This document shows positions 35,929 to 44,532 of a DNA stretch of 64,000 nt, one piece after another (the stretch's first letter is position 1; every line of letters starts with the position of its first letter). The stretch is from Photobacterium sp. SKA34. Its GTDB lineage: Bacteria; Pseudomonadota; Gammaproteobacteria; Enterobacterales; Vibrionaceae. A model generated the notes under the pieces. The model was not told where the DNA came from and searched no databases. It worked only from the letters and a program-made list of their open reading frames with translations. The position numbers were made by a program, and so were the translations under genes. The stretch spans positions 1-64,000 of the forward strand of contig NZ_CH724142.1 of the NCBI RefSeq assembly GCF_000153325.1, written 5' to 3'.

Positions 35929-37706
35929 TGAACCAAAAAGCGATAAAGCGTTTCTGGTCTAGAGCAAATAGAGAATTAGTTGCCAAAATGATCAGTGAAT
36001 TTGATTATGAGTAGGCTTTTTTAATTCAATCCACTGTAGGAAAAAGAAACCATTATTATCTACAACTTCAAAGTGGGGTTCGTTATGATTTTTATGGCAC
36101 TAGAAATATTTGGGGCCAAGTAAATATAAAAGAAGAAACCGTTACCAGAAATAACGATGTAGATAGTACATATGATATTGCCGCAGACCAATTTATTATT
36201 GATGCCCGAATTGATCTTGACATGTTAGATGAAGGAATAGCAGAACACCTTGAGGATCTTTATGCAACATTATCTGCTGATTGTGAAATTATTTATTTAA
36301 AAGATTCTCTGAAAGCTGAAGATATTACAAATCTATCTTGTGAAAAGCAGCAACGTTTCTTAAGTGGGCATCCAAAATTTGTTTTTAATAAAGGACGTAG
36401 AGGATGGGGAATTGGAGATCTTCAAAAGTATTCACCTGAAGCTGCTAATACGTTCCAACTTGGATGGTTAGCTGTTCATCATGAGTTAATAAATGTAGCT
36501 GTTTCAACAGACATAAATTGGCAAGTGTTGATTGATTCCGCAATGGATGAAAATTCTCATGCTGGATTAAAGGCTGAATTAGGGAAGAAAAACTTATTAG
36601 TTAAAGACTATTATCTTGTCCCTGTACATCCTTGGCAGTGGGATCAAAAGTTATCTATTTTATTTTCTTCCGAGATTGCTTTGGAAAAAGTCGTGTACTT
36701 AGGGATTGCAGGCCATAAGTATTTACCTCAACTGTCGTTGCGAACGTTAACCAACATGAGCAACGTTGGTGGATATGATATTAAACTTCCTTTAACAATC
36801 ATGAATACATCCTGCTACAGAGGGATTCCTGAGCGTTACATTCTTGCTGGTCCAGATGCATCTAATTGGCTTCGTGATGTATTTGAAGATGATCCTTTTT
36901 TAAAGCAAAGTGGAGCTGAGATTTTAAGAGAGCCCGCCAGTGCTTTCATTAGTCAAAATAAGTATAAGCATTTAAAAAAAGCGCCTTACCGTTATCATGA
37001 ATTATGTGGAGTGATCTGGCGTGAAGCTGCATCTACTAAATTATGTTGTGGTGAACAGGCATTATTAATAGCGGCTTTAATGGAGCGAGATGGCAATGGG
37101 AAACCATTACTCGAAAATTATATTGAGAGGTCGGGATTAAATGCAGATGAGTGGCTACGTTTATTATTTAAAGTAGTCGTCGTTCCGCTTTATCATTTAC
37201 TAGTGAAATATGGCGTATCACTGATTGCACACGGACAAAATATAACTCTTGTTATTAAAGATATGATACCACAACGCATATTATTGAAGGATTTTCAGGG
37301 CGATATGCGTCTAATAGATAAAGACATACCAGAGCAGGCGGATTTACCTGAGTCTGTAAAAAAAGCAACAGTTCGACTTTCAGAGTCATTAATTATTCAT
37401 GATTTGCAAACAGGGCATTTTGTAACAGTCTTAAGATTTATCTCGCCAATTGCTGCAGAGCTTGGCGTAAGTGAGCATCAATTTTATCAAATATTAGGGC
37501 ATGAATTAATTGATTATATGAATGCTCACCCCGAGCTTAAAAATAGATTTGAACTATTAAGTTTGTTTGAACCCCGAATGCTTAGAATTGGACTTAACCT
37601 TGCAAAATTTCGACATGAGACCGATAACAGTTCAACTCGAATGTTACCAGAAATGGATGAGCAAATAGATAACCCGTTGTACATGGCCTTGCATTTAGAA
37701 GGATAA
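35928..37706 (+). pseudogene. iucC: aerobactin synthetase IucC with in-frame TAG stop
   Basis: IucC joins the second acetyl-hydroxylysine to complete aerobactin. The frame starts at ATG 35928 with AAGGAG and overlap with iucB. TAG interrupts it at 36012 (codon 29, after FDYE), and it stays open in the same frame to 37706. The total of 592 positions fits IucC (about 580). After the stop all family motifs are intact: LSGHPKFVFNKGRRGWG, VPVHPWQWDQKL, TIMNTSCYRGIP, LIAHGQNITL and LLKDFQGDMRL. One base change would explain the stop. The longest remaining product starts at 36222 without a ribosome site and lacks 98 residues. It may be a pseudogene, a read error or a suppressed codon. Confidence 0.85.
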
Positions 37707-37709
37707 ATA

Positions 37710-39023
37710 ATGAACAATAACAAAAATGAAATTCTTGACTTAGCAGGCATCGGTGCTGGCCCTTTTAATCTCAGTGTTGCTGCTTTGGCAGAAGAAGTAT
37801 CGACCTTAAAAACATGTTTTTTTGAAGGAAGGGATCAGTTTACTTGGCACCCAGGACTTCTTCTTGATGATACTCATATGCAGACTATGTTTCTTAAAGA
37901 TCTGGTCACTGCAGTCGCTCCTCAGAGTCCATATTCCTTTGTTTCTTACCTTGTAAGTGAGAAAAAGTTATATCGATTTCTCTCTACAGAGCTTACTTGT
38001 ATCAGTCGTCATGAATTTTCTAATTACCTTAAATGGGCTTCGGAAAAACTGCCTAATGTACAATTTGCCACTAAAGTAGAAAAAATTAATTTTGATGAGA
38101 AGAATGCGATTTTTGAAATACATACTAATAAAGGAATGTATCGAGCGCGTAATATTTTCCTAGGAACAGGTAAGGTTCCTTATTTACCCGAATGCGCTAA
38201 ACCACATATTGGTGAACGGGTAATTCATGCTGTCGAAATCGGATTGAGAGAGAGAGATTTATCAGATAAGAAAGTTGCTATTATTGGCGGTGGGCAAAGT
38301 GGAGCTGATATTTTTCTAAACGTTATGCGAGGAAAGTGGGGACAACCTGCATGTTTAGATTGGATTTCAAGGCGAGCAAACTTCCAGCCTTTGGATGAAG
38401 CCGCTTTTACTAATGAGTTTTTTACCCCTGAATACGTAGAAGTTTTTTGTCAGTTAAAAGATGAGGTGAAACTCAAAGAGCTAAGTTCTCAAAAATTAAC
38501 TTCGGATGGGATAACACAAAACGCATTACTCAATATTTATCGAGAGCTCTATCATCGATTTGATGTTCTTAAGGAAAAGCGATGGGTTCGGATGCTTCCA
38601 CATCGAGAACTACAGCAACTTTCATCTGAAAAAAATAGTTATAAGATGACAGTCAAAAATGCATTAAGTGAAAATGATGAGTTGTTAAATGCAGATATAG
38701 TTATTCTAGCAACAGGTTTTAAATCTTCATTTCCACCTTGCTTGGATCATATGAGGTCTCTTATTGAACTTAATTGCTGTGGAAATTTAAGCCTAAATCG
38801 CCATTTTGAAGTGAATTGGGCCGGGTCATTGAACAATCGTATATTCGCTGTTAATGCTGGTATTCACTCTCATGGTATTGCGGAGCCTCAACTCAGTTTA
38901 ATGGCGTGGCGTTCAGCTAATATTATTAATCATTTATGTCAAAGAGAGATATTTGATATTGATTCAGAAAGGGGAGTGATCGAATGGTTAACTCAAGAAT
39001 ATGAATTAGAAGCTATTTGCTAA
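37710..39023 (+). CDS. iucD: L-lysine N6-monooxygenase
   Basis: FAD- and NADPH-dependent enzyme that hydroxylates the side-chain amine of lysine, the first step of aerobactin synthesis. The 437-residue protein has the FAD motif GIGAGPFNLSVAALAEE at the N-terminus, the substrate-region HPGLLLDDTHMQTMFLKDLV, the NADPH motif IIGGGQSGADIF, and the C-terminal VILATGFKSS. It begins 3 bp after the iucC stop with GAAGGA before the ATG and ends in a clear terminator. Confidence 0.94.
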   Translation: MNNNKNEILDLAGIGAGPFNLSVAALAEEVSTLKTCFFEGRDQFTWHPGLLLDDTHMQTMFLKDLVTAVAPQSPYSFVSYLVSEKKLYRFLSTELTCISRHEFSNYLKWASEKLPNVQFATKVEKINFDEKNAIFEIHTNKGMYRARNIFLGTGKVPYLPECAKPHIGERVIHAVEIGLRERDLSDKKVAIIGGGQSGADIFLNVMRGKWGQPACLDWISRRANFQPLDEAAFTNEFFTPEYVEVFCQLKDEVKLKELSSQKLTSDGITQNALLNIYRELYHRFDVLKEKRWVRMLPHRELQQLSSEKNSYKMTVKNALSENDELLNADIVILATGFKSSFPPCLDHMRSLIELNCCGNLSLNRHFEVNWAGSLNNRIFAVNAGIHSHGIAEPQLSLMAWRSANIINHLCQREIFDIDSERGVIEWLTQEYELEAIC

Positions 39024-39037
39024 TACTTAAATTAAAA

Positions 39038-39066
39038 TAAAGGCATCAAACTGATGCCTTTTTATT
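39038..39066 (+). terminator. terminator of the iucABCD operon
   Basis: 9-bp stem AAGGCATCA/TGATGCCTT (39040-39048 with 39052-39060) and a T5 run. Confidence 0.88.
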
Positions 39067-39179
39067 TGATGGGGATATCTTAGAAAGATATACAATATTT
39101 ACGGTACGGAATGATAGGTGACTATTTATTACAAATAATTTGATAGGTCACTTCTTTCTACAATAATTTTAATTTAATA

Positions 39180-39297
39180 ATGTTGACCTAAACCTAACTT
39201 GAGGTTTTATCCTTGCATTACATCAATCTCGCTAGTGGCGAAATTATAAAAATTAAGCAAGGAGAGAATAAAATGAAAAAGTTTTTAAATAACGGGA
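39180..39297 (+). repeat. right copy of the island-flanking repeat
   Basis: Related over about 110 bp to 24291-24410, including promoter, leader and the first eight codons of the downstream gene. Here the gene is intact. The two copies are diverged (roughly 70 percent identical by eye), so they are not a fresh duplication. Confidence 0.7.
39183..39213 (+). promoter_or_regulatory. SoxR/MerR-type promoter
   Basis: -35 TTGACC (39183-39188), 19-bp spacer, -10 TATCCT (39208-39213). An imperfect dyad ACCT...AGGT fills the spacer (39186-39205) and resembles SoxR boxes (CCTCAAGTTAACTTGAGG). The long spacer is the mark of MerR-family activation. The regulator is not in the window. Confidence 0.6.
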
Positions 39298-40136
39298 TCT
39301 TAGCGTTAGCCAATGTGGTGGAAGCTGACAGCACCGCATGGTTTCAAGGACATACGGGAGCGGCATTATTAGCAGGTGATTCATTACTTAATAGCGGAGC
39401 ACTCAACAATGTGTCTAAAGATAATTTAAAAGCAGTGTTAGTGCAGTTTACCGATGATAATCAGCATTTAATGAATCCATTAGCCGATAGCCTTGAAACG
39501 ACCGACTATAGTGAAGTGGTAAATGCCATAGCACTTAACGCACAGCAATTATGCCACTCAGGGCATGGGATCATATATGGCGCATTATTTTTAAATGCTG
39601 CCACCAATAATAACGTTGTTGTTACTCAGCGTATGGTTTCCAATATCGCTAAGCTTATTCTAAATTGTATGGATGATAATTGGGGACGTTATTACGGTTT
39701 AGCTGATTATCGTCAATATCAGCCATCGAACTTATTAAATAAAGGTGAGATAGATATTCAGCAACATTGTGTTATTGCTGTTGAGCTAAGTACACAAGAT
39801 ATTTACCACAATACTGATGATTACTTTTTCGCTGGCGATAAACTTCATGGAATTACTCATGCCCATGCAATATTTTTACTCGATAAATTGGGCTATAAAG
39901 AATTAGCGCAACAAGCGGCACAACAATCGCTTATTCAGTTAGAGCTTAATGATCGCAAACCTGAGTCAGGGCTCAAAAAGGTAATACCACAACCTTTTGA
40001 CTTATCAGATCCAAATATTTGGGGACCTGGCTTTAATGATCATCAAATTAAGCTGGCATACAGTTATGTAGAATTATCGGCCCAGAGTCATCAACTATTA
40101 GCGAAATTAGATAACTTATGGGGGGCAGTGGTGTAA
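39273..40136 (+). CDS. unrecognised His-rich helical protein
   Basis: I do not recognise this 287-residue protein. It starts at ATG 39273 with AAGGAGAG before it. It has no signal peptide and reads as mostly alpha-helical and soluble. Three spaced segments share a small-residue/His pattern: FQGHTGAALLAG (24-35), CHSGHGIIYGALF (94-106) and LHGITHAHAIFLL (191-203). Other conserved-looking sites are WGRYYGLADYRQY and IWGPGFNDHQI. The His/Cys clustering could bind metal, and the repeat pattern is reminiscent of alpha/alpha-barrel folds, but this is only inference. It follows a SoxR-like promoter, so redox stress may control it. A degraded copy of its start lies at 24382. Confidence 0.6.
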   Translation: MKKFLNNGILALANVVEADSTAWFQGHTGAALLAGDSLLNSGALNNVSKDNLKAVLVQFTDDNQHLMNPLADSLETTDYSEVVNAIALNAQQLCHSGHGIIYGALFLNAATNNNVVVTQRMVSNIAKLILNCMDDNWGRYYGLADYRQYQPSNLLNKGEIDIQQHCVIAVELSTQDIYHNTDDYFFAGDKLHGITHAHAIFLLDKLGYKELAQQAAQQSLIQLELNDRKPESGLKKVIPQPFDLSDPNIWGPGFNDHQIKLAYSYVELSAQSHQLLAKLDNLWGAVV

Positions 40137-40237
40137 CTTAACTGCTTTTGCTTACATACTCCTCAATCACAATATATTGGCGCAAATCTTGTTCAGAGCT
40201 ATGATGTAATGCTTACTGATTAAGAAAGGGATTGATT

Positions 40238-40495
40238 ATGTTGTGGTTTTTGATGATTACGTTACCATTGATTTTGGTAGTAGCGCATGTGGTGTTACTG
40301 ACTACTAATCTTTATTCTTCAGTAAAACCTGCCTTGATTATTCCTGTCATTATTGTGGTGTACTGCGTTTACTCCATCCTCAGTGTCTCAGATCGTGATG
40401 CGTTACCAGCCATTATGCTAGCGGTATATTATTTAGCCTTAACCATCTTTACTTTACGCCGCAGTTACTTGTGGTATTGCAGTCGTCATGCGTAA
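40238..40495 (+). CDS. small membrane protein
   Basis: An 85-residue protein with three hydrophobic helices (about 2-25, 32-50 and 58-75) and a basic end (RRSYLWYCSRHA). No family is recognised. ATG 40238 has AAAGGG at good spacing; a TTG two codons earlier is the only alternative. It lies 101 bp after the unrecognised gene at 39273 and 97 bp before the reductase, so co-transcription is possible. Confidence 0.6.
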   Translation: MLWFLMITLPLILVVAHVVLLTTNLYSSVKPALIIPVIIVVYCVYSILSVSDRDALPAIMLAVYYLALTIFTLRRSYLWYCSRHA

Positions 40496-40592
40496 GATAA
40501 CAAACAATATTTTTTGAAACTCATCACGTTAGTCGTGTAATTGCTGTGTTAGGTTCAGGTAGCGCAATTTTTCCTTTCGATGTATTGGTGTG

Positions 40593-41504
40593 ATGATGAC
40601 AAATAAAAACGAACTACAGCTCAATGAACCTTTGTTTTCTAACTTTATTCAAGGTTACTGGCGAATGGCTGAGTGGGGAATGACGGCGCAGCAGCGATTA
40701 TCATTTATCAAGCAACATTTAGAACTGGGAGTAACATCTGTTGATCATGCGCCGGTTTATGGTGCAACCGCGTGTGAATCTTTATTTGGTGAAGCATTGC
40801 AATTACAGCCAAGTATTCGTGATGAATTAACGATAATTTCTAAATGCGGCATCGTTGGAGGTAAAGAAGTTAACGGTACTTCGCAAGTCGCCTATTACGA
40901 TAGCCGAGCAAGCCATATTCTTGCTTCAGTCGAGGGCTCTTTACAGCGTTTAGACATCGAGCAATTGGATGTATTGCTGATTCACCGTCCTGATCTATTA
41001 ATGGATGCTGATGAGATCAATAGTGTGTTTGAACAACTGCATCAGACGGGAAAAGTGAAACATTTTGGGGTGTCTAATTTCTCAAATGATGAGTTTTCAT
41101 TGTTGCAATCTCGGGTAGAGTTTCCACTGATCACCAATCAAATTGAAATTAATCCATTACATACTGATGCGATTGAAGACGGTACATTAGCGCATCTACA
41201 GCAGCATAGAGTACGACCTATGGCGTGGTCATGTTTAGCTGGTGGCGATATTTATAACAGTCCTTCAGAACAAGCTCATCGAGTACGTGAAACATTGAAT
41301 GTACTAAAACAAGAGCTCAATGCTGATTCTATTGATCAGGTTATTTATGCTTGGTTAATGCGACTGCCTACACGTCCCGCTTTGCTATTGGGTACGGGTA
41401 AAATTGAGCGCGTGAAGACTGCTGTTGCGGCCGAACAGTTACAACTTACCCATGAACAATGGTATCGCTTGTTAGAAGCGTCTAAAGGGCATGGTGTGGC
41501 GTAA
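40593..41504 (+). CDS. aldo/keto reductase, YdhF-like
   Basis: NADPH-dependent oxidoreductase of about 303 residues with the TIM-barrel AKR fold. The YdhF opening FIQGYWRMAEWGMTAQQRLS is followed by SVDHAPVYG (catalytic Asp and Tyr), SKCGI (catalytic Lys), LLIHRPD (His) and VKHFGVSNF. The C-terminal cofactor site is LLGTGKIERV. Substrate unknown. Three consecutive possible starts (GTG 40590, ATG 40593, ATG 40596) cannot be told apart. It ends in a shared terminator. Confidence 0.85.
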   Translation: MMTNKNELQLNEPLFSNFIQGYWRMAEWGMTAQQRLSFIKQHLELGVTSVDHAPVYGATACESLFGEALQLQPSIRDELTIISKCGIVGGKEVNGTSQVAYYDSRASHILASVEGSLQRLDIEQLDVLLIHRPDLLMDADEINSVFEQLHQTGKVKHFGVSNFSNDEFSLLQSRVEFPLITNQIEINPLHTDAIEDGTLAHLQQHRVRPMAWSCLAGGDIYNSPSEQAHRVRETLNVLKQELNADSIDQVIYAWLMRLPTRPALLLGTGKIERVKTAVAAEQLQLTHEQWYRLLEASKGHGVA

Positions 41505-41526
41505 CTGTGTTATAAACAGAAAATAA

Positions 41527-41553
41527 AAAAGACCTCTATTGAGGTCTTTTTAA
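41527..41553. terminator. bidirectional terminator
   Basis: 10-bp perfect stem (41527-41536 with 41541-41550) with A- and T-tracts, between the convergent reductase and CARF-nuclease genes. Confidence 0.88.
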
Positions 41554-41569
41554 ATAGTAACGTTATGCT

Positions 41570-42742
41570 TTAGGCTGGGTTGTGAGAATGATCTCCACCA
41601 CCCGCACCTTTTAGCCATTCATGCAGATGGATGCGTAAATCACCTAACTGATCTGGGCCAATAATCGCTAAGCCTAAATCTTGAGCTCGAACTAAATCGT
41701 GATGACGTAGAGGACGGAAACTGACTAGCATCGCACGTGCTTGTAAGCCACCTAATAAGTCTCGTAGTGATTCCAGCTTGTAGAGTGTATCGTCACCATC
41801 ATCACGCATGCCTTTCGTCTTACATTCAATGATGTGCAGCTTATTATTAACGATAGTTGCAACATCCAATTCATTACGTACTTCACGCTCACCAATCTTA
41901 CGGTAAACCTGCACACCTAATGAGTGATCTTGAATTGTTGGTAGTTCATTTTGAATAGCGCGAACGGTGCTATGGACAAGGTTCTCTAACCATTCACCAT
42001 TTGCAAAACGACGAGCTTCTTCGTGTTTAAAGGTTAAAACACCGTCATGGTACGTAGCTAATCCTGTTTCTTCTAAGTCCGATAGCAATGTGCCTAGCTC
42101 TTTGTAACCTTGCTGCTTATCACTAAGCTCCACATGAAGAACTTGTTCTTTACGGCATGTGGTCGCGAGGTAATTCAAGGTTGCTAAGCCTGGACCTAAT
42201 TCAAGTGCAGAACTTGCCCAGCGTTGACCTAACTCCCAAAGCTGATCGTTAAGTGATTCAGGCATAGGGTTATCAGAAAGCTCACAACGGGCACCGAAAA
42301 TAGTTAAGTAATCGGTAATTTGAATACGGTCTTGAACTTGTTGTTGTTCACAGTCAGCAGGGAACAACCAGCACATTTCATCACTGTAAGGTTCGATAAC
42401 ATAAATTGGCCAGTGATAAGAACGAAAAACTTCGTAAGCAGAAAGAAGACGGTGACGTAAACCACAACTTGCGTTAAACCAAACTTCGCAACCTGTTGCT
42501 TTAATCTCTTCAGCGAGTTGGTGAATCTCGCTTCTAATAAGCGTGATGTTAATGCTGTCAGGGATCACAAAAAAATCAACATCTATGTTACGTGGAGTTA
42601 AAATAGAAGCTAGGCGGTCATACTGCTCTCGCTGATGTTCAGTACCAATAAATATCATTTTTGTAGCCGGAACGGCTTCATCAAGCAAAGGGGTGATCAA
42701 ACGGACAGGGTCCTGATCGATAATACCAACATGAATAATCAT
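41570..42742 (-). CDS. DUF1887 CARF-nuclease (VC1899-type)
   Basis: A 390-residue protein of the DUF1887 family, typified by V. cholerae VC1899 and related to the CRISPR-accessory nucleases Card1/Can2. Domains in order: an N-terminal CARF-like Rossmann domain (about 1-150; the ring-nucleotide-binding region is NASCGLRHRLLS at 90-101), a winged helix (about 165-245), and a C-terminal PD-(D/E)xK nuclease (about 250-385) with Asp293, Glu306 and Lys308 in place (NELDV...IIECK). In type III CRISPR systems such enzymes are switched on by cyclic oligoadenylate. No array, Cas10 or other partner is near. AAGGA precedes the ATG. Confidence 0.85.
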   Translation of the reverse strand: MIIHVGIIDQDPVRLITPLLDEAVPATKMIFIGTEHQREQYDRLASILTPRNIDVDFFVIPDSINITLIRSEIHQLAEEIKATGCEVWFNASCGLRHRLLSAYEVFRSYHWPIYVIEPYSDEMCWLFPADCEQQQVQDRIQITDYLTIFGARCELSDNPMPESLNDQLWELGQRWASSALELGPGLATLNYLATTCRKEQVLHVELSDKQQGYKELGTLLSDLEETGLATYHDGVLTFKHEEARRFANGEWLENLVHSTVRAIQNELPTIQDHSLGVQVYRKIGEREVRNELDVATIVNNKLHIIECKTKGMRDDGDDTLYKLESLRDLLGGLQARAMLVSFRPLRHHDLVRAQDLGLAIIGPDQLGDLRIHLHEWLKGAGGGDHSHNPA

Positions 42743-43016
42743 AATAATCCTTAATGCGCCAATTTGTTATGGGGCATATTATGTCTGCGCATTAATTAAT
42801 AAAAAGTGAATCAAAGAGTGTACGCAACACTTATTATTAAGATATATGAGGATATTTAGAGTGAAATTCAAGGTAAAAATGGTGAGAGATTTTATATTTC
42901 ACTATTAGATACACATAAATGAAAGATGTATTTCCCATTATTGAAAGTTAACAGAAAACTGCTTTTAATATGAGCATAGCGTCACCAAAATAGGTAACGC
43001 TATTAAAAGAGGATAA

Positions 43017-43667
43017 TTAGTGTGTAGCAGGTGTTGGGAGTTGGGATGCTAATAACCAAATAGCTAAAACAAAGAAGATCAGCCCCATAAATTTATGTTG
43101 ATTTGATCGGAATTTTTCACTTTTTAATAGTGATTTACCAAACGTACCAACAGTGGTGACAAGGAATAAATTAAACAGTAAACCTAATACATTTAGTAAT
43201 AAACCAAGCACTAACATTTGTTGCCCAGATGTTGCAGCAACGTGAGCCGAAACAAATTGTGGCAAGAATAGAACAAAGAAAATAAGCGCTTTTGGATTAA
43301 GTAAATTAGTGAACACGGCACGTCGGTATAGCGTCGTTGCCATTTTATGACTTTTAGCGAGCTCTTCCGGCGCATCGGCAGGTTGTGTTCGCATACAGTC
43401 CCACCCCATCTTTAATAGATATGCGCCGCCAAGTAAACGAAGAACTTGTAATGCTATAGGGTTTACGGCAATTAAGGCTGAGACACCTAAAGCTGCCAAA
43501 ATAGTTAATAAAATACCTGATGTTGCATTACCTAAACTTGCAAAAATACCTACCTTGCGACCGTAACTGAGGCTTGAACTGGCAATCAGTAACATGTCTG
43601 GCCCTGGAATTAATAATAAAGCGATAACAGCTGTGAGGTAGAGAGGTAATACATTTAAATCAATCAT
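43017..43667 (-). CDS. LysE/RhtB-family amino-acid exporter
   Basis: Inner-membrane exporter of about six helices, 216 residues. The N-terminal LLLIPGPDMLLIASSSLSYG with GRKVGIFASLGNATSG is the usual RhtB opening, and NPKALIFFVLFLPQFV is the second family landmark. Likely substrates are homoserine, threonine or other neutral amino acids, not resolvable here. It stands alone; the upstream 553 bp hold only debris. Confidence 0.87.
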   Translation of the reverse strand: MIDLNVLPLYLTAVIALLLIPGPDMLLIASSSLSYGRKVGIFASLGNATSGILLTILAALGVSALIAVNPIALQVLRLLGGAYLLKMGWDCMRTQPADAPEELAKSHKMATTLYRRAVFTNLLNPKALIFFVLFLPQFVSAHVAATSGQQMLVLGLLLNVLGLLFNLFLVTTVGTFGKSLLKSEKFRSNQHKFMGLIFFVLAIWLLASQLPTPATH

Positions 43668-44220
43668 GGTTCTTTAACTAAATAGAGCAAGGGAGTGTAT
43701 TTTACCTACTGAATGACATTAAATCATGCATTTTGATTATTTATTGGTTTATGTTTCTGGATTTTTATTTAATTGTTAATGTTATGTTCTGCTTGTGGTG
43801 GTTTATTTTGACGCTTTGTTTCTTTTTAGGGGGTGGGGCAAACAAATACGTTACATTCTTATGTTTAAAAGTCTCAGGTGTGCCGAAGCTTATGTCGCTG
43901 ATTAATACTTAAGGCTTCCTTTTTATTGAGGGCAAGGTGCTGTGTTTAAAATTTATGTTGATCAAGCGATTGTTTTTGAAAAAGTAAAAGGGCTGGTGTT
44001 TGTTCTTATGCCGTTAGGAGAATATTTTCCTGTTAAAAGATAATCGTCAAGGCGCCGATCTGGGTTTAGCGGGCTCGGCATCAGTACTCAATTGGTCACG
44101 GAATTGTTTAACCAATCAGGGTTTACTTCAACCTAAAAGATAATCCTGTTCTCTTATTAAAAAAAGAAAAAGACCACAATTAAGAGTGATCTTTTTTAAA
44201 CTCAATAAGAAGTAGATGTC
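43668..44220. other. region with gene debris
   Basis: 553 bp without an intact gene, but with short frames that look like protein ends. On the plus strand one reads ...GANKYVTFLCLKVSGVPK and stops near 43911. A second, GTG 43942 to the stop at 44040, reads MFKIYVDQAIVFEKVKG. A third, 44019 to 44144, has GADLGLAGSASVLNWS. The 44050-44100 part is richer in GC than its surroundings. I cannot assign the source genes; it may be an eroded mobile or accessory segment. Confidence 0.4.
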
Positions 44221-44409
44221 TTATGCTTTATTGCTGTGAAAATGAAAACGCTTATGGAAATATTCTTTTAGGTGTTCTTCCATTTCATGTACTTTTGCAT
44301 CAATTGCATCACACAATACTTTATCGTTATTCATGGCGTTAATACGATCAGTTACCATAGCTTCAATCGCTTCTTTTTGCGCATCTGTTAGTTCTGTTGT
44401 GCTGGTCAT
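44221..44409 (-). CDS. small helical protein
   Basis: A 62-residue hydrophilic protein, MTSTTELTDAQKEAIEAMV at the start, ending in a His/Phe-rich tail (HKRFHFHSNKA). It reads as two helices and could form a coiled coil; no family recognised. The ATG at 44409 has TAGGA at good spacing, so this start is preferred to the one 11 codons earlier. It is a monocistronic unit. Confidence 0.55.
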   Translation of the reverse strand: MTSTTELTDAQKEAIEAMVTDRINAMNNDKVLCDAIDAKVHEMEEHLKEYFHKRFHFHSNKA

Positions 44410-44532
44410 TATTGTTATCCTACATACAGTCTGTTGTGGCAAGTTTTTTACTGCTTCTTATCAATACTTATCATATCGATTTAAGCTCTTAGTTGGAATG
44501 AGTGTAATCAGACTTTACTGTTATGAAAGCGA

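Noticed and set aside
36222..37706. Shortened IucC starting at 36222 as a functional gene
   Set aside because: There is no ribosome site and the N-terminal 98 residues of the family are missing; the upstream part is clearly the same gene cut by a stop.
41000..44500. CRISPR array or cas genes near the CARF-nuclease
   Set aside because: No regular repeat-spacer pattern and no cas-like protein was seen.
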